A DNA stretch of 21,970 bases from Bacillota bacterium (GCA_021203665.1 JAJQAT010000207.1:1-21970); one strand, 5' to 3'; positions 7,589 through 15,168 are shown, counted from the first letter of the stretch. A program made the numbers and translations. Notes: a model not told the origin generated them from the letters alone.

Positions 7589-8381
7589 TGTATTTCGCTT
7601 CCTTTCTGTACTTGCTTTGTTCGTTTGCCTCAACAATTTCATTTAAGCGTATATTCGGGTTATGATAACGTGCTTCGGGGTTCATTTCCCCGATATTGAG
7701 CCGGATCGCGTATTCGGGGCAATGGTGTACGCACGCCATACACATTTGACAATTCTCGGACGTGTTCACCGCCCGCTGATTTTCAAGATGAATACATCCC
7801 GCGGGACAAACCTTTGTACAAATGCCGCACCCGATACAGCTTGATGTGATATGATATATCGCCTTATCCATATTCGCGACAACATATTTATTTTGCCTGA
7901 CAAATTCATTGTGCCAAGCAATATCCTCATCGGTTACGGGACTTATGAATTTGCGCCGCGCGTCAATGTCGAGCTTTATCGCCGCAATCTGTTCGGGAAT
8001 ATTCTTTGCCGCCGCTGTTTTTACCTGCTCCGCCATATCGAACGACGGCAGGAAATTATCAACTGTCAATAAAACATTGATATAGTCGGCGGACTTTCCT
8101 ATACTCACCAAAAATTCCCGCGCCCATTTTGCCGCGCCCGCATGCCTGTTGCCGTAGGTCAGAACAACATAAAAGTAATCCGTCACAAATTCCGCGTTTT
8201 TCAAAAAATCCTTGACCATCATCGGCATCTCGTGTCCGTATACGGGGCATACAATGCCGATTTTCTCGGCACTGTATATTTTAACGCTGTCATGAATTGC
8301 CTGAGGTATGCTTATTAAATCATTGTCCAGCCGCTTTGCCGCGTATAGGCTGTTGCCTGTGCCTGTGAAGTAAAATATCAT
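7503..8381 (-). CDS. EFR1-family flavodoxin/ferredoxin protein with abnormal C-terminal extension
   Basis: Cytoplasmic electron-transfer protein of 292 residues. Residues 1-165 form a flavodoxin-like domain opening with the phosphate-binding FTGTGNS (5-11) and containing CPVYGHEMP (45-53). Two [4Fe-4S] motifs follow: Cys182/185/188/192 (CIGCGICTKVCP) and Cys211/214/217/221 (CQMCMACVHHCP). Family members usually end shortly after the ARYHNPNIxL segment (238-245). Here the frame continues for about 38 residues past ANEQ and runs 86 bases into the next gene, reading its ribosome binding site and signal-peptide codons out of frame. That suggests loss of the original stop codon. The ATG is preceded by AGAAGG. 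It is fourth in the operon, 21 bases after the aldo/keto reductase, and may supply electrons to the neighbouring redox enzymes; that role is inferred. Confidence 0.9.
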   Translation of the reverse strand: MIFYFTGTGNSLYAAKRLDNDLISIPQAIHDSVKIYSAEKIGIVCPVYGHEMPMMVKDFLKNAEFVTDYFYVVLTYGNRHAGAAKWAREFLVSIGKSADYINVLLTVDNFLPSFDMAEQVKTAAAKNIPEQIAAIKLDIDARRKFISPVTDEDIAWHNEFVRQNKYVVANMDKAIYHITSSCIGCGICTKVCPAGCIHLENQRAVNTSENCQMCMACVHHCPEYAIRLNIGEMNPEARYHNPNIRLNEIVEANEQSKYRKEAKYNENEMYYIDTDSGSDYSELRGKYLCAER

Positions 8382-8402
8382 ATTGCATACCTTCTTTTGT
8401 TT

Positions 8403-9257
8403 TTAATCGTGAATTTTCCAACCGTGTATCATTTTCACAAACGCGGGGTCAAAGTGGTTTACAATCTCGCTTTTGCCCATATCAAGCGCAGAGATTTTCG
8501 CCATATCCTCATCGGAAAGCATGAAGTCGAAGGCATTTATATTTTCCTCGATTCGCTCCTTATGAACGGATTTCGGAATCACGACAACGCCTCTTTGAAT
8601 ATTCCACCTTAACGCCACCTGTGCGGCACTCTTGCCGTATTTCGTGCCGATTTCCGTAAGCACTGGGTGCGTAAATATTCCGTAATTACCCTCGGCGAAC
8701 GGTCCCCACGCCTCGGGCGTTACGCCGTATTCCCTCATCGTTTCAAGCGCGGCTGCCTGCGCAAAGAACGGGTGCAGCTCAACCTGATTTACGGCGGGGA
8801 TAACGTCAACGGTTTCGCAAATATCACAGAGCACATGAGGATAAAAGTTGCATACGCCTATTGCGCGGAGCTTACCCGCTTTATACGCGTCCTCCATCGC
8901 GCGGTACGCGCCGATATAATCATTCATCGGCTGATGAATTAAATACAGGTCAATATAATCAACGCCGAGCTTGTTCATTGAGGTTTCGATTGCTTTTTTC
9001 GTGCTGTCATAGCTTGTCATATCCTGCACCCACAGCTTTGTCGTGATAAACAGCTCCTCACGCGGTACGCCGCATTTTTTAATCGCGTTTCCAACAGCTT
9101 CCTCGTTCATATACGCCGCCGCTGTGTCGATAAGCCTGTAGCCTGCCGCAATCGCGTCAAGCACCGCTTTTTCACATACCGCAGGGTCGGGTACCTGAAA
9201 TACTCCAAATCCCAAGATAGGCATTTTTACTCCGTTGTTTAATGCTACGTATTCCAT
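8403..9257 (-). CDS. Aldo/keto reductase
   Basis: NADPH-dependent carbonyl reductase of the AKR superfamily, 284 residues, cytoplasmic, (beta/alpha)8 barrel. The catalytic tetrad is intact: Asp44 and Tyr49 (DTAAAYMNEEAVG), Lys74 (TTKLWV) and His108 (LIHQP). The C-terminal cofactor segment VVVIPKSVHKERIEEN matches enzymes of the 2,5-diketogluconate reductase/YtbE-like group. The ATG follows AAAGGAG. It sits 13 bases after the hydrolase gene and 21 bases before EFR1. Together with the iron alcohol dehydrogenase it gives the operon two different aldehyde/ketone reductases, similar in composition to yqhD-dkgA of enterobacteria. Exact substrate unknown. Confidence 0.93.
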   Translation of the reverse strand: MEYVALNNGVKMPILGFGVFQVPDPAVCEKAVLDAIAAGYRLIDTAAAYMNEEAVGNAIKKCGVPREELFITTKLWVQDMTSYDSTKKAIETSMNKLGVDYIDLYLIHQPMNDYIGAYRAMEDAYKAGKLRAIGVCNFYPHVLCDICETVDVIPAVNQVELHPFFAQAAALETMREYGVTPEAWGPFAEGNYGIFTHPVLTEIGTKYGKSAAQVALRWNIQRGVVVIPKSVHKERIEENINAFDFMLSDEDMAKISALDMGKSEIVNHFDPAFVKMIHGWKIHD

Positions 9258-9270
9258 ATTGCAATCTCCT

Positions 9271-10611
9271 TTATTGATTTACATTTTCATCTATCCACAT
9301 TTCTACGTGCGCGGCTATTTCGTCGCTGTTCAGCTCCTGGAACATAAAGTGCGAATTGCCTGTTATTCCTATATCGGGGAGCGATACCACAGTGCAGCTG
9401 CCGCCGTCGGCATTATAGCTTTGGGCAAATTCCTCTGCCGCGTCCTTTACGCCTTTCCAAAATGACGTTGACACAATATCCTCGGGACCGTTATCTATAT
9501 AGTCACCGAAATAGATAACTATCGGTATATCCGCAGCAAGCAGGTTGTTATATTGCTCCGAACCGATTTCCGGCGTTCCGCCCGGCTCAATCGCAACGAT
9601 TGCCGCGACATTTTCGGTGTTTACATACCAACCGATTGCGCCGCCCTGCGAATGTGTTACATAAATGCTCTTTTGTCCGGTCTTTTCTCTGACATCGCTC
9701 ATAACCTCGTCCATTGCCGCAACGATAACCTCCTGATCGAAACTGCCTGTGTTCGGTGTAATTTGACGCAGGAATTGGTCAAGTGCGTCCTCACCCTCGG
9801 GGAACTGCGAACCCTCGTAGCGGTCTGACGTTCCGCGTCCTATTCTGAAATGCGTGTACCATGCCTGATCGCCCGGCATATAATCCTTTGAATCCTCCGA
9901 CCATGTATCAATAGCGTCGGTTGTCATAGATGCTGTGCTTCCCGCTTCGCCGCGTCTCGGTTGGTCAACCAAGAATACGCTGTGTCCGGCTTTTAAGAAG
10001 AAATTCGACCAGCCCTCGCGTCCGTCGGGTGTTGTCATCCACCCCATTCTCGATTGACCGTAGCCGTGCAAAAATACCATCGGCAGCTCCGTTTCATCCT
10101 CGGGTATTTGGTAAAGCACATTCGCGTGGTCAACGTGCGCGGTATTTCCGGCGCGGGTAAAATCAAGCCAGTTTGCGGTGCTGTCAAATTCACCCTCGAC
10201 AGGCTCGGTAACCGTCCCGCCGGAGGAGAATATTCCTTGCTCCGCAATGCTTAACACATTTTCGCTTTGCTCGTCCGCAATGTCATCGGAGCTTGCGGCT
10301 AAGCTCCTTGCGCGTTCAAGCATTATCGAATATTCCTCGGCTGTTACCTCGCGGTTCGGTTCGAAGGTGTTCGCGTCAACACCCGAAACGATTCCGTTTT
10401 GGTACGCGTATGCGACATACTTTTCCGCATCGCCCGAAACATCGTCAAACGGATTTTCGGCGGCTGAGTTTAACGCTTCCGTTTCCTTGCCGATTGTCTG
10501 TATAATGCTGATAAGTGCTTCGGCTCTTGTTGGTGCCGCCGCCGTTACGCATGGGATAATTCCCGCGGTCAACGCCGCAGCCGTAATGATTGATAAAAGC
10601 TTCTTTTTCAT
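9271..10611 (-). CDS. Secreted alpha/beta hydrolase with N-terminal SLH-like region
   Basis: Exported hydrolase or esterase, 446 residues. Residues 1-24 are a signal peptide (KKKLLSIITAAALTAGIIP). Residues 27-105 resemble S-layer-homology repeats (NPFDDVSGDAEKYVAYAYQ, then GIVSGVDANTFEPNREVTAEE), which would tether the protein to the cell wall; only one repeat is clear. The catalytic domain runs from about 145: oxyanion HGYGQS (182-187), nucleophile Ser321 in THSQGG, probable acid in IEPGG (Glu342) or Asp370, and His421 in GNSHFMF. ATG follows AAAGGAG. It lies 15 bases after the alcohol dehydrogenase gene. With the carboxylesterase of the fusion protein it makes two surface hydrolases in one operon. 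Substrate unknown. Confidence 0.88.
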   Translation of the reverse strand: MKKKLLSIITAAALTAGIIPCVTAAAPTRAEALISIIQTIGKETEALNSAAENPFDDVSGDAEKYVAYAYQNGIVSGVDANTFEPNREVTAEEYSIMLERARSLAASSDDIADEQSENVLSIAEQGIFSSGGTVTEPVEGEFDSTANWLDFTRAGNTAHVDHANVLYQIPEDETELPMVFLHGYGQSRMGWMTTPDGREGWSNFFLKAGHSVFLVDQPRRGEAGSTASMTTDAIDTWSEDSKDYMPGDQAWYTHFRIGRGTSDRYEGSQFPEGEDALDQFLRQITPNTGSFDQEVIVAAMDEVMSDVREKTGQKSIYVTHSQGGAIGWYVNTENVAAIVAIEPGGTPEIGSEQYNNLLAADIPIVIYFGDYIDNGPEDIVSTSFWKGVKDAAEEFAQSYNADGGSCTVVSLPDIGITGNSHFMFQELNSDEIAAHVEMWIDENVNQ

Positions 10612-10626
10612 AATAGTGTTACTCCT

Positions 10627-11817
10627 TTACTTGTATGATTTTTGATAAATTTTAAGACATTCCTCATCGGTGAGCGGCACAGGGTCATTTTTGAAATTAG
10701 TCCAAAGTGTGTCGCGAGCGTTTTGCACCATTCCCGCAAACTCATTAGGGGTTATCCCAAAATCGCTCATCCTTAAATCGCCCACGCCGCAGGCTGTCTT
10801 TAAGCTCTCCAACGCTATGATAAACTCCGCAGGCTCCGACGCGTTTTTAATTCCCATAAGCCGCGCCATTTCAATAAATCTGTCATCGCATACGTGCTTT
10901 TCAATAAATGTTTCGTAAAATGCCGTTGAAATCATTATCAGTCCCGCTCCATGAGGGAGGCTCGGGTGCATCGCACTCAGCGCGTGCTCAAGCGGATGCG
11001 CACTTGTACACGAGCCGACGGTCATTTGAATGCCCGATAAGTAGCTTCCGAACGCGACCTTGCTCATCGCGTCATTATCCTTCAGGTCATTCACAGCTTT
11101 TTCAAGATTCGCACTTACATTTCTTATAGCCTCCGATGCGACTGTCTTACTCATTTCATTGCGCTTGTTTGAAATAAATCCCTCGGTGCTGTGAAACAGC
11201 GCGTCAAATCCCTGATACGCCTTGAATTTCGGCGGAACGCTCATCATAAGCTCGGGGTCTATTATCGCCAATTTCGGCATTGTACCTTTGCCGAACACGC
11301 CCGTTTTTTCGTTTGTGTCGGTATTGGTTATAACCGCGCCGCCGTCCGTTTCCGAGCCTGTTCCGGCTGTTGTGGGTATCGCGACTATCGGAAGCGACGC
11401 ATTTTCCGGCTGACGCTTTTTGCCTGTTCCGAACATTACATACTCCCACAAATCATCACTTTCGTTTGCCGCCATAATTCCTATCGCCTTTGCCGCGTCG
11501 ATTACGCTTCCGCCGCCGAGTGCGACGATAAAATCACAGCCGCTCTTTCGAGCAGCTCTGCCGCCCGCCTCGGCTTCCCGCTTTGTCGGATTGGAGCTGA
11601 CCTCATCGAATACCACATACTCACTATTCGCCAAGTTTAATTCGTGCAGCACCCTGTCAAGATAGCCGTTCGCCCTCATTGATTTGCCGTTTGAGATAAC
11701 AACAAGTGCTTTCTTACCCGCAACGGGCGCGTTCGGCGTATTTATAAAGCTGTGAAGCTCCGATATTTTGCCGTTTCCGAATACCGCATTCGTCGTTACC
11801 GAAAAATTAAAGCTCAT
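10627..11817 (-). CDS. Iron-containing alcohol dehydrogenase
   Basis: Group III metal-dependent alcohol/aldehyde oxidoreductase, 396 residues, cytoplasmic. The dinucleotide-binding GGGS lies at 101-104 and is followed by VIDAAKAI. Metal ligands fit Asp205 and His209 (FDALFHS), His274 (AHPLEH) and His289 (LPHG). PTTAGTGSE at 148-156 is the family signature. I place the start at the ATG at 11817 because it stands eight bases after AGGGAGG; an ATG at 11823 is only two bases from that site. It is the first gene of the operon, and the promoter and LysR-type palindrome lie directly upstream. Such enzymes often reduce toxic aldehydes with NAD(P)H; the substrate here is not evident. Confidence 0.93.
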   Translation of the reverse strand: MSFNFSVTTNAVFGNGKISELHSFINTPNAPVAGKKALVVISNGKSMRANGYLDRVLHELNLANSEYVVFDEVSSNPTKREAEAGGRAARKSGCDFIVALGGGSVIDAAKAIGIMAANESDDLWEYVMFGTGKKRQPENASLPIVAIPTTAGTGSETDGGAVITNTDTNEKTGVFGKGTMPKLAIIDPELMMSVPPKFKAYQGFDALFHSTEGFISNKRNEMSKTVASEAIRNVSANLEKAVNDLKDNDAMSKVAFGSYLSGIQMTVGSCTSAHPLEHALSAMHPSLPHGAGLIMISTAFYETFIEKHVCDDRFIEMARLMGIKNASEPAEFIIALESLKTACGVGDLRMSDFGITPNEFAGMVQNARDTLWTNFKNDPVPLTDEECLKIYQKSYK

Positions 11818-11849
11818 TTTCATTTCCTCCCTGCTTCTTTTGTAATTTA

Positions 11850-11879
11850 ATTGTAGCACTCTTTTTGTGGAAAGTACAA
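11850..11879 (-). promoter_or_regulatory. Probable promoter of the six-gene redox/hydrolase operon
   Basis: On the minus strand TTGTAC (11874-11879), an 18-base spacer and TACAAT (11850-11855) give a moderate sigma-A promoter 32 bases before the alcohol dehydrogenase start. The weak -35 box fits a promoter needing an activator such as the divergent LysR protein. Confidence 0.6.
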
Positions 11880-11898
11880 TATCAATCTCGAATAGCAG

Positions 11899-11915
11899 TA
11901 TTCAATTAGTGAATA
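11899..11915. promoter_or_regulatory. LysR-type operator candidate between divergent promoters
   Basis: A perfect 6-base-arm dyad, TATTCA-N5-TGAATA. It contains a T-N11-A core (11901-11913), the hallmark of LysR-family binding sites. It lies just upstream of the -35 region of the alcohol dehydrogenase promoter and about 23 bases upstream of the lysR -35 box, the expected place for dual activation and autorepression. Confidence 0.6.
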
Positions 11916-11937
11916 GTGAGAATTTTAGCTGCCGCTC

Positions 11938-11966
11938 TTGCTTTAGTGAAAAATATTTGCTATAAT
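11938..11966 (+). promoter_or_regulatory. Promoter of the LysR gene
   Basis: TTGCTT (11938-11943), a 17-base spacer and a perfect TATAAT (11961-11966). It would give a leader of about 100 bases before the ATG at 12071, which contains the hairpin at 11990-12025. Confidence 0.7.
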
Positions 11967-11989
11967 CTATGTGCAGATTGCAATCTGTC

Positions 11990-12025
11990 GCAAGCTCTGC
12001 TCCTTGCAAGCAAAGCAGAGCTTGC
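11990..12025 (+). other. Perfect 12-base-pair hairpin in the lysR leader
   Basis: GCAAGCTCTGCT (11990-12001) pairs perfectly with 12014-12025 across a 12-base loop. The loop and the arm both contain GCAAGC, so alternative pairings are possible. No T-run follows immediately, so it is not a classical terminator. It may stabilise the message, act as an attenuator, or be a small palindromic repeat. Confidence 0.6.
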
Positions 12026-12070
12026 TCCGATTTAAATTTTGGTATGAATTTAATTAAACGAGGTATAACC

Positions 12071-12913
12071 ATGATTGAATTATCCGTCCTTGAACAATTT
12101 GTTGTATTCGCGAAATGCGGAACGCTGTCCGCCGCCGCCGAAAAGCTCTTTATTTCTCAGCCGACGCTTACGCGCTCAATGAGAAAGCTGGAGGAGGATT
12201 TAGGCGTAACACTTTTTGAGCGCAGCAAGAATAAAATGGTACTAAACGAAAACGGAAAATTCGCCCTAAGTCACGCTCAAAAGATTTTGGAGCAGTCAAG
12301 CGATATGGTGCGGCTCGTGCGCTCGTTTGACAGACAACGCAACACCATCTCAATCGGAGCCTGCGCGCCTATGCCGGTGTATTTTTTGGTGCAGTCGGCA
12401 AGCCGTCTGTTTCCGTCAATGACCGTATCGTCCGAGATAAAGGATATTGATATACTGGTAAACGGGCTAAAGGACGAAACATATCAGGTTATCATACTGC
12501 CGTATAAGCCGGATAATGACAGCTTTTATATCACCTCTTACGGCAAGGAGAAGCTGTTCTTCGCGCTCCCCGAAAATCATCCCAAAGCAAAAAGTCAAGG
12601 TCTTTATATGAGCGACCTTGACGGTGAAAATATGATTCTTATGTCTCAGATAGGCTTTTGGAGCGACTTTGCGGAAAGAAAAATGCCGCACTCGCGCTTT
12701 CTCGTTCAAAATGAGCGTTTCGATTTTGACGAGCTTGTGCAGTCCTCGGTATTGCCGAATTTCACCACAGATGTATCAATAAAATTTTTCGGCAAGTCGC
12801 CCAATCGTGTGATAGTTCCAATCCTCGATGAGGACGCCGATGTGACGTTTTATCTTTGCTGCCTTGATAGGAATAAGAGCAAGCTAAAAAGCCTTATGGA
12901 ATGCAAGATGTAG
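12071..12913 (+). CDS. LysR-family transcriptional regulator
   Basis: A 280-residue LysR-type regulator. The helix-turn-helix spans about 18-37 (TLSAAAEKLFISQPTLTRSM), followed by the conserved KLEEDLGVTLFERSK wing region. Residues from about 90 form the effector-binding domain, which is shorter and less conserved than in classical members. The start is set at the ATG at 12071: the frame is open further upstream, but that stretch includes the leader hairpin and does not resemble a LysR N-terminus. The ribosome site is weak (GAGG). Transcribed divergently from the alcohol dehydrogenase operon with a T-N11-A palindrome between them, it is the likely activator of that operon and its own repressor. 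The inducer is unknown. Confidence 0.92.
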   Translation: MIELSVLEQFVVFAKCGTLSAAAEKLFISQPTLTRSMRKLEEDLGVTLFERSKNKMVLNENGKFALSHAQKILEQSSDMVRLVRSFDRQRNTISIGACAPMPVYFLVQSASRLFPSMTVSSEIKDIDILVNGLKDETYQVIILPYKPDNDSFYITSYGKEKLFFALPENHPKAKSQGLYMSDLDGENMILMSQIGFWSDFAERKMPHSRFLVQNERFDFDELVQSSVLPNFTTDVSIKFFGKSPNRVIVPILDEDADVTFYLCCLDRNKSKLKSLMECKM

Positions 12914-13047
12914 GTTTCAACAAATTAAACCCAATATTTTTAGGACTTTGATATACATTAAAAACTTATACAAGCTATGTCACTGTTTAGAACCCCGACT
13001 TTCAGCGTTTATGCAAAGTTATATTACTTCATATATATACTCAAAAA

Positions 13048-13078
13048 GCGGTTATCCGATAATTTCACGGATAGCCGC
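13048..13078. terminator. Bidirectional terminator between lysR and the MarR operon
   Basis: Stem GCGGTTATCCG (13048-13058) against CGGATAGCCGC (13068-13078) with one wobble position and a 9-base loop, flanked by AAAAA on the left and CTTTT on the right. It separates the convergent lysR and cupin genes. The rest of 12914-13143 is AT-rich with no recognisable gene. Confidence 0.8.
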
Positions 13079-13143
13079 CCTTTTGATATGCAAATGTTTT
13101 TTACCGCTGCGTTGCCTTGATTTTTTGTCATCAACATAAGCCC

Positions 13144-13467
13144 TTACATATAATCCTCCCTCGGAGGCGTGAAAACGTCGATAACATTTCCCGCTTCAAG
13201 AACCCTAAAGGAATGGAGCGTATTCCCGGGAATTGAATAGGTATCGCCTGCGTTTAGTTCGTATTTTTCATCATTTACTGTAAGCTCGTATCTGCCCGAA
13301 ATCACATATCCGCTCTGCTCGTGCGGGTGGCGGTGAGGGGAAGCGTAATTCCCCAAAACATAGTTCATTTTCGTTACCTGCGACTTTTCGCCGACAGACA
13401 GCGAATCAAGCGAAACGCCCTTGAACGTCTTTTTTACGGCATCCTCTTTTTTAACAACTATTTTCAT
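13144..13467 (-). CDS. Small cupin-domain protein
   Basis: Single-domain cupin of 107 residues, cytoplasmic. Motif 1 is in YASPHRHPHEQSGYVISG (His45, His47, Gln51, with His49 also available) and motif 2 in IPGNTLHSF (His85), so a metal site is likely. The ATG follows GGAGG at eight bases. It is the last gene of the MarR-GNAT-cupin unit, 15 bases after the acetyltransferase gene. Proteins of this size are often metal-dependent isomerases, small-molecule sensors or dioxygenase-like proteins; nothing in the sequence chooses among these. It differs clearly from the cupin at 485-919. Confidence 0.87.
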   Translation of the reverse strand: MKIVVKKEDAVKKTFKGVSLDSLSVGEKSQVTKMNYVLGNYASPHRHPHEQSGYVISGRYELTVNDEKYELNAGDTYSIPGNTLHSFRVLEAGNVIDVFTPPREDYM

Positions 13468-13482
13468 TATATAAGTCCTCCT

Positions 13483-13935
13483 TCAAGCTTTATACTCAAA
13501 CGCAATATCGCCTCTGACATACTCATAGTTATCCAATTTGACCTCTTTAAAGCCGAATTTTTTGTAAATGTGAAGCGCCGGCTTGAGCTTACTGTTGGAC
13601 AGTATAAACAACCGCTGTGCGCCGTGCTCTAACGCCCAATCCATAGAAGTCTTAAATACAGCACTGCCCGCGCCCTTGTGAGGGACATTTTTATTTGAGG
13701 CAAGCTTGCATATTTCCCAAGTTGTTTCGCTCATAGGCATTGCCATACAAGCGGCAAGCGCGGTGTCGTTTTCCACGGCAAAGAATATCATAGCACCCTT
13801 GCGTAATTCATCGTCGATTTTTTCAAAGGTTTCTATATCATGCTTCTCCAAAAAGCCGAAATTTGATACAATCCAGTCTGTATTAAAGTCAATGAAATCC
13901 TGTCGGTATCTTTCTTCAAATTGAATAATTTTCAT
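13483..13935 (-). CDS. GNAT-family N-acetyltransferase
   Basis: A 150-residue GCN5-related acetyltransferase. The acetyl-CoA pyrophosphate loop is NVPHKGAGSAVFKTSMDWA (about 84-102), preceded by the WEICKLAS strand and followed by LFILSNSKLKPALHIYKKFGF, the typical motif B segment. It is translationally coupled to the marR gene by a four-base ATGA-type overlap (13932-13935). MarR-GNAT pairs are common in Bacillota and are sometimes linked to antibiotic or toxin modification, but the acceptor substrate cannot be told from sequence. Confidence 0.9.
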   Translation of the reverse strand: MKIIQFEERYRQDFIDFNTDWIVSNFGFLEKHDIETFEKIDDELRKGAMIFFAVENDTALAACMAMPMSETTWEICKLASNKNVPHKGAGSAVFKTSMDWALEHGAQRLFILSNSKLKPALHIYKKFGFKEVKLDNYEYVRGDIAFEYKA

Positions 13936-14375
13936 ATGCTCTCATCCTTTCCTAAAATTGAAATCACGGTATCGAGCGCATCCGCCAGCTTGCGGCATTC
14001 GCGCGAATTCAATTCGGCAATCTGCGCGGTTATGCGGCTGTTTGTTAATTCAATCAGGTCCTCTGCCGCTCTGTCGCCCGTTTCCGTGAGCGATATTATT
14101 TCCGCTCGTTTATCGCCGCCGGATTTTGATTTTTGCACAAATCCCTTTGCGTAAAATCGGCGCACAATGCGGCTTAAATAGCTTTTGTCAATGCTCAAAG
14201 CGCGGGCAATTTCACTTTGCGTGCATTCCCCGCGGATTTTTACTTCAAAAAGCACCCTTGTTTCCGCCGTAGTATAGGATGTGCCGAGATAGTGTGAATT
14301 CAGAAAATCCATTTGCACCGTATAAAAGCGGTTAAACGCCCTGATTTTACCGCACAGCTCATCGTGTTCACGCAC
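13932..14375 (-). CDS. MarR-family transcriptional regulator
   Basis: Winged-helix repressor of 147 residues starting at GTG 14375, eight bases after GGAGG. The frame stays open upstream to 14444, but that part is the promoter itself (TTGACA at the would-be start), so the shorter form is chosen. The winged helix covers TTAETRVLFEVKIRGECTQS, then IARALSIDKSYLSRIVRRF, and the wing KSKSGGDKRAEIISLTETG; flanking helices form the dimer interface. It heads a marR-GNAT-cupin operon. Two matching dyad sites flank the promoter, so it very probably represses its own operon and releases it on ligand binding. Confidence 0.92.
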   Translation of the reverse strand: MREHDELCGKIRAFNRFYTVQMDFLNSHYLGTSYTTAETRVLFEVKIRGECTQSEIARALSIDKSYLSRIVRRFYAKGFVQKSKSGGDKRAEIISLTETGDRAAEDLIELTNSRITAQIAELNSRECRKLADALDTVISILGKDESI

Positions 14376-14392
14376 GTTTCTCACCTCCGATA

Positions 14393-14448
14393 ATAGTTGA
14401 CTGCGTCTACTTAATAGTATAGCATAATTATTGGACGTTGTCAACTAT
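14393..14448 (-). promoter_or_regulatory. marR promoter flanked by two operator-like dyads
   Basis: On the minus strand TTGACA (14439-14444), a 17-base spacer and TATACT (14416-14421). A perfect 9-base inverted repeat, ATAGTTGAC (14393-14401) and GTCAACTAT (14440-14448), encloses the promoter. Each arm is part of a 21-base imperfect dyad of the form ATAGTTGAC-N3-GTC (14393-14413 and 14428-14448), one on the -35 box and one just after the start point. This is a typical MarR autorepression layout. Confidence 0.8.
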
Positions 14449-14662
14449 TTTTGCAAACCCTTTATCGGAAAACTATTTTTATTCTGAATTTGTTATCGCC
14501 AATCAACGTGGAATAACAGAACACGGATTTTGAAGGTATGAATATAACTATACCGCTTCGCAAGCTCCAAGCTCTAAAAGCATAGGCTTTATGCGGTTTA
14601 ATGCTTCCTAACACGTGACATTTCGCGCTGTTTCCACTTACGCTCCGCCGCTTGTCGGCGTG

Positions 14663-14845
14663 TTACGGTTTTTCTGCACCTGCCGCAAAACCCAACGGCA
14701 TAAAAGCGACAACGTTATCATCTGTGGGCAGGGACAGCATAAGCGAAAGCAAGCCCTTTGCTTTCAGCGATAAATTCGTGTCCCTCAAATGATGATTTGA
14801 GATTACCATGTAATCCTTAGTTTTCTCTACTCTGAATACTGCCAT
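14663..14845 (-). pseudogene. Truncated mobile-element replication/HTH gene
   Basis: The ATG at 14845 has AAGGAGG eight bases upstream and begins MAVFRVEKTKDYMVISNH, then LRDTNLSLKAKGLLSLMLSL. This is the conserved opening of the replication-initiator or helix-turn-helix proteins (about 250-350 residues) carried by Clostridia conjugative and mobilisable elements. Homology stops after residue 39; the frame then ends at 14663 with an unrelated FMPLGFAAGAEKP tail, total 60 residues. Another frame stays open through the next 100 bases with a very basic peptide (RRQAAERKWKQREMSRV), suggesting a deletion junction with another element gene. It marks mobile DNA on the outer side of the integrase. The family name is from memory; truncation is plain. 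Confidence 0.65.
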
Positions 14846-14908
14846 AATTATCCTCCTTATACAATTCCGAATTTCTAAGTTCAAATGACGAATTTTTCGC
14901 AAAACAAA

Positions 14909-14936
14909 AAGGACTACAGATTTCTCCATAGTCCTT
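14909..14936 (-). terminator. Intrinsic terminator downstream of int
   Basis: AAGGACTA (14909-14916) pairs with TAGTCCTT (14929-14936) over a 12-base loop. On the minus strand the stem is followed by TTTTTGTTTT, so it terminates leftward transcription from xis-int about 290 bases after the int stop. Confidence 0.75.
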
Positions 14937-14990
14937 GAAAGAGCATCTCACCCTTTCAATTTTCGCATTGCATAAATTCCTGCATATTTT

Positions 14991-15010
14991 GGTGTAGTAC
15001 CGGTGTAGTA
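14991..15010. repeat. Two copies of GGTGTAGTA, 11-base period
   Basis: GGTGTAGTA occurs at 14991-14999 and 15002-15010, one DNA helical turn apart. Its position outside the int 3' end and the similarity of the GGT...GTA core to the triplet at 15184-15213 suggest arm-type integrase or accessory-protein sites. Confidence 0.6.
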
Positions 15011-15093
15011 GAGTGCGTTAAAATGCCCAAAACCCGCGTATTTACGCCATTTTTCACGCTAACGGTTTCATCGTCGGGAAATCTTTGCGAATA

Positions 15094-15168
15094 ATTTATA
15101 TTTCTACAAAACCCGTTAAATCCCTACTTTTCGCCGTTTCTTTTCATCCCGATTATTTATATCTCTAC
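15094..15168. repeat. Direct repeat ATTTATATYTCTAC, two copies 61 bases apart
   Basis: ATTTATATTTCTAC (15094-15107) and ATTTATATCTCTAC (15155-15168) match at 13 of 14 positions. They lie in the non-coding strip between the int terminator and the int stop codon, where the element end and integrase sites are expected. Confidence 0.5.

Noticed and set aside
11969..12070. Upstream extension of the LysR frame
   Set aside because: It covers the leader hairpin, lacks a ribosome site and does not resemble a LysR N-terminus, whereas the ATG at 12071 does.
14376..14444. Longer MarR form starting with TTG
   Set aside because: The would-be start codon is the promoter -35 box, and GGAGG stands eight bases before the GTG at 14375.
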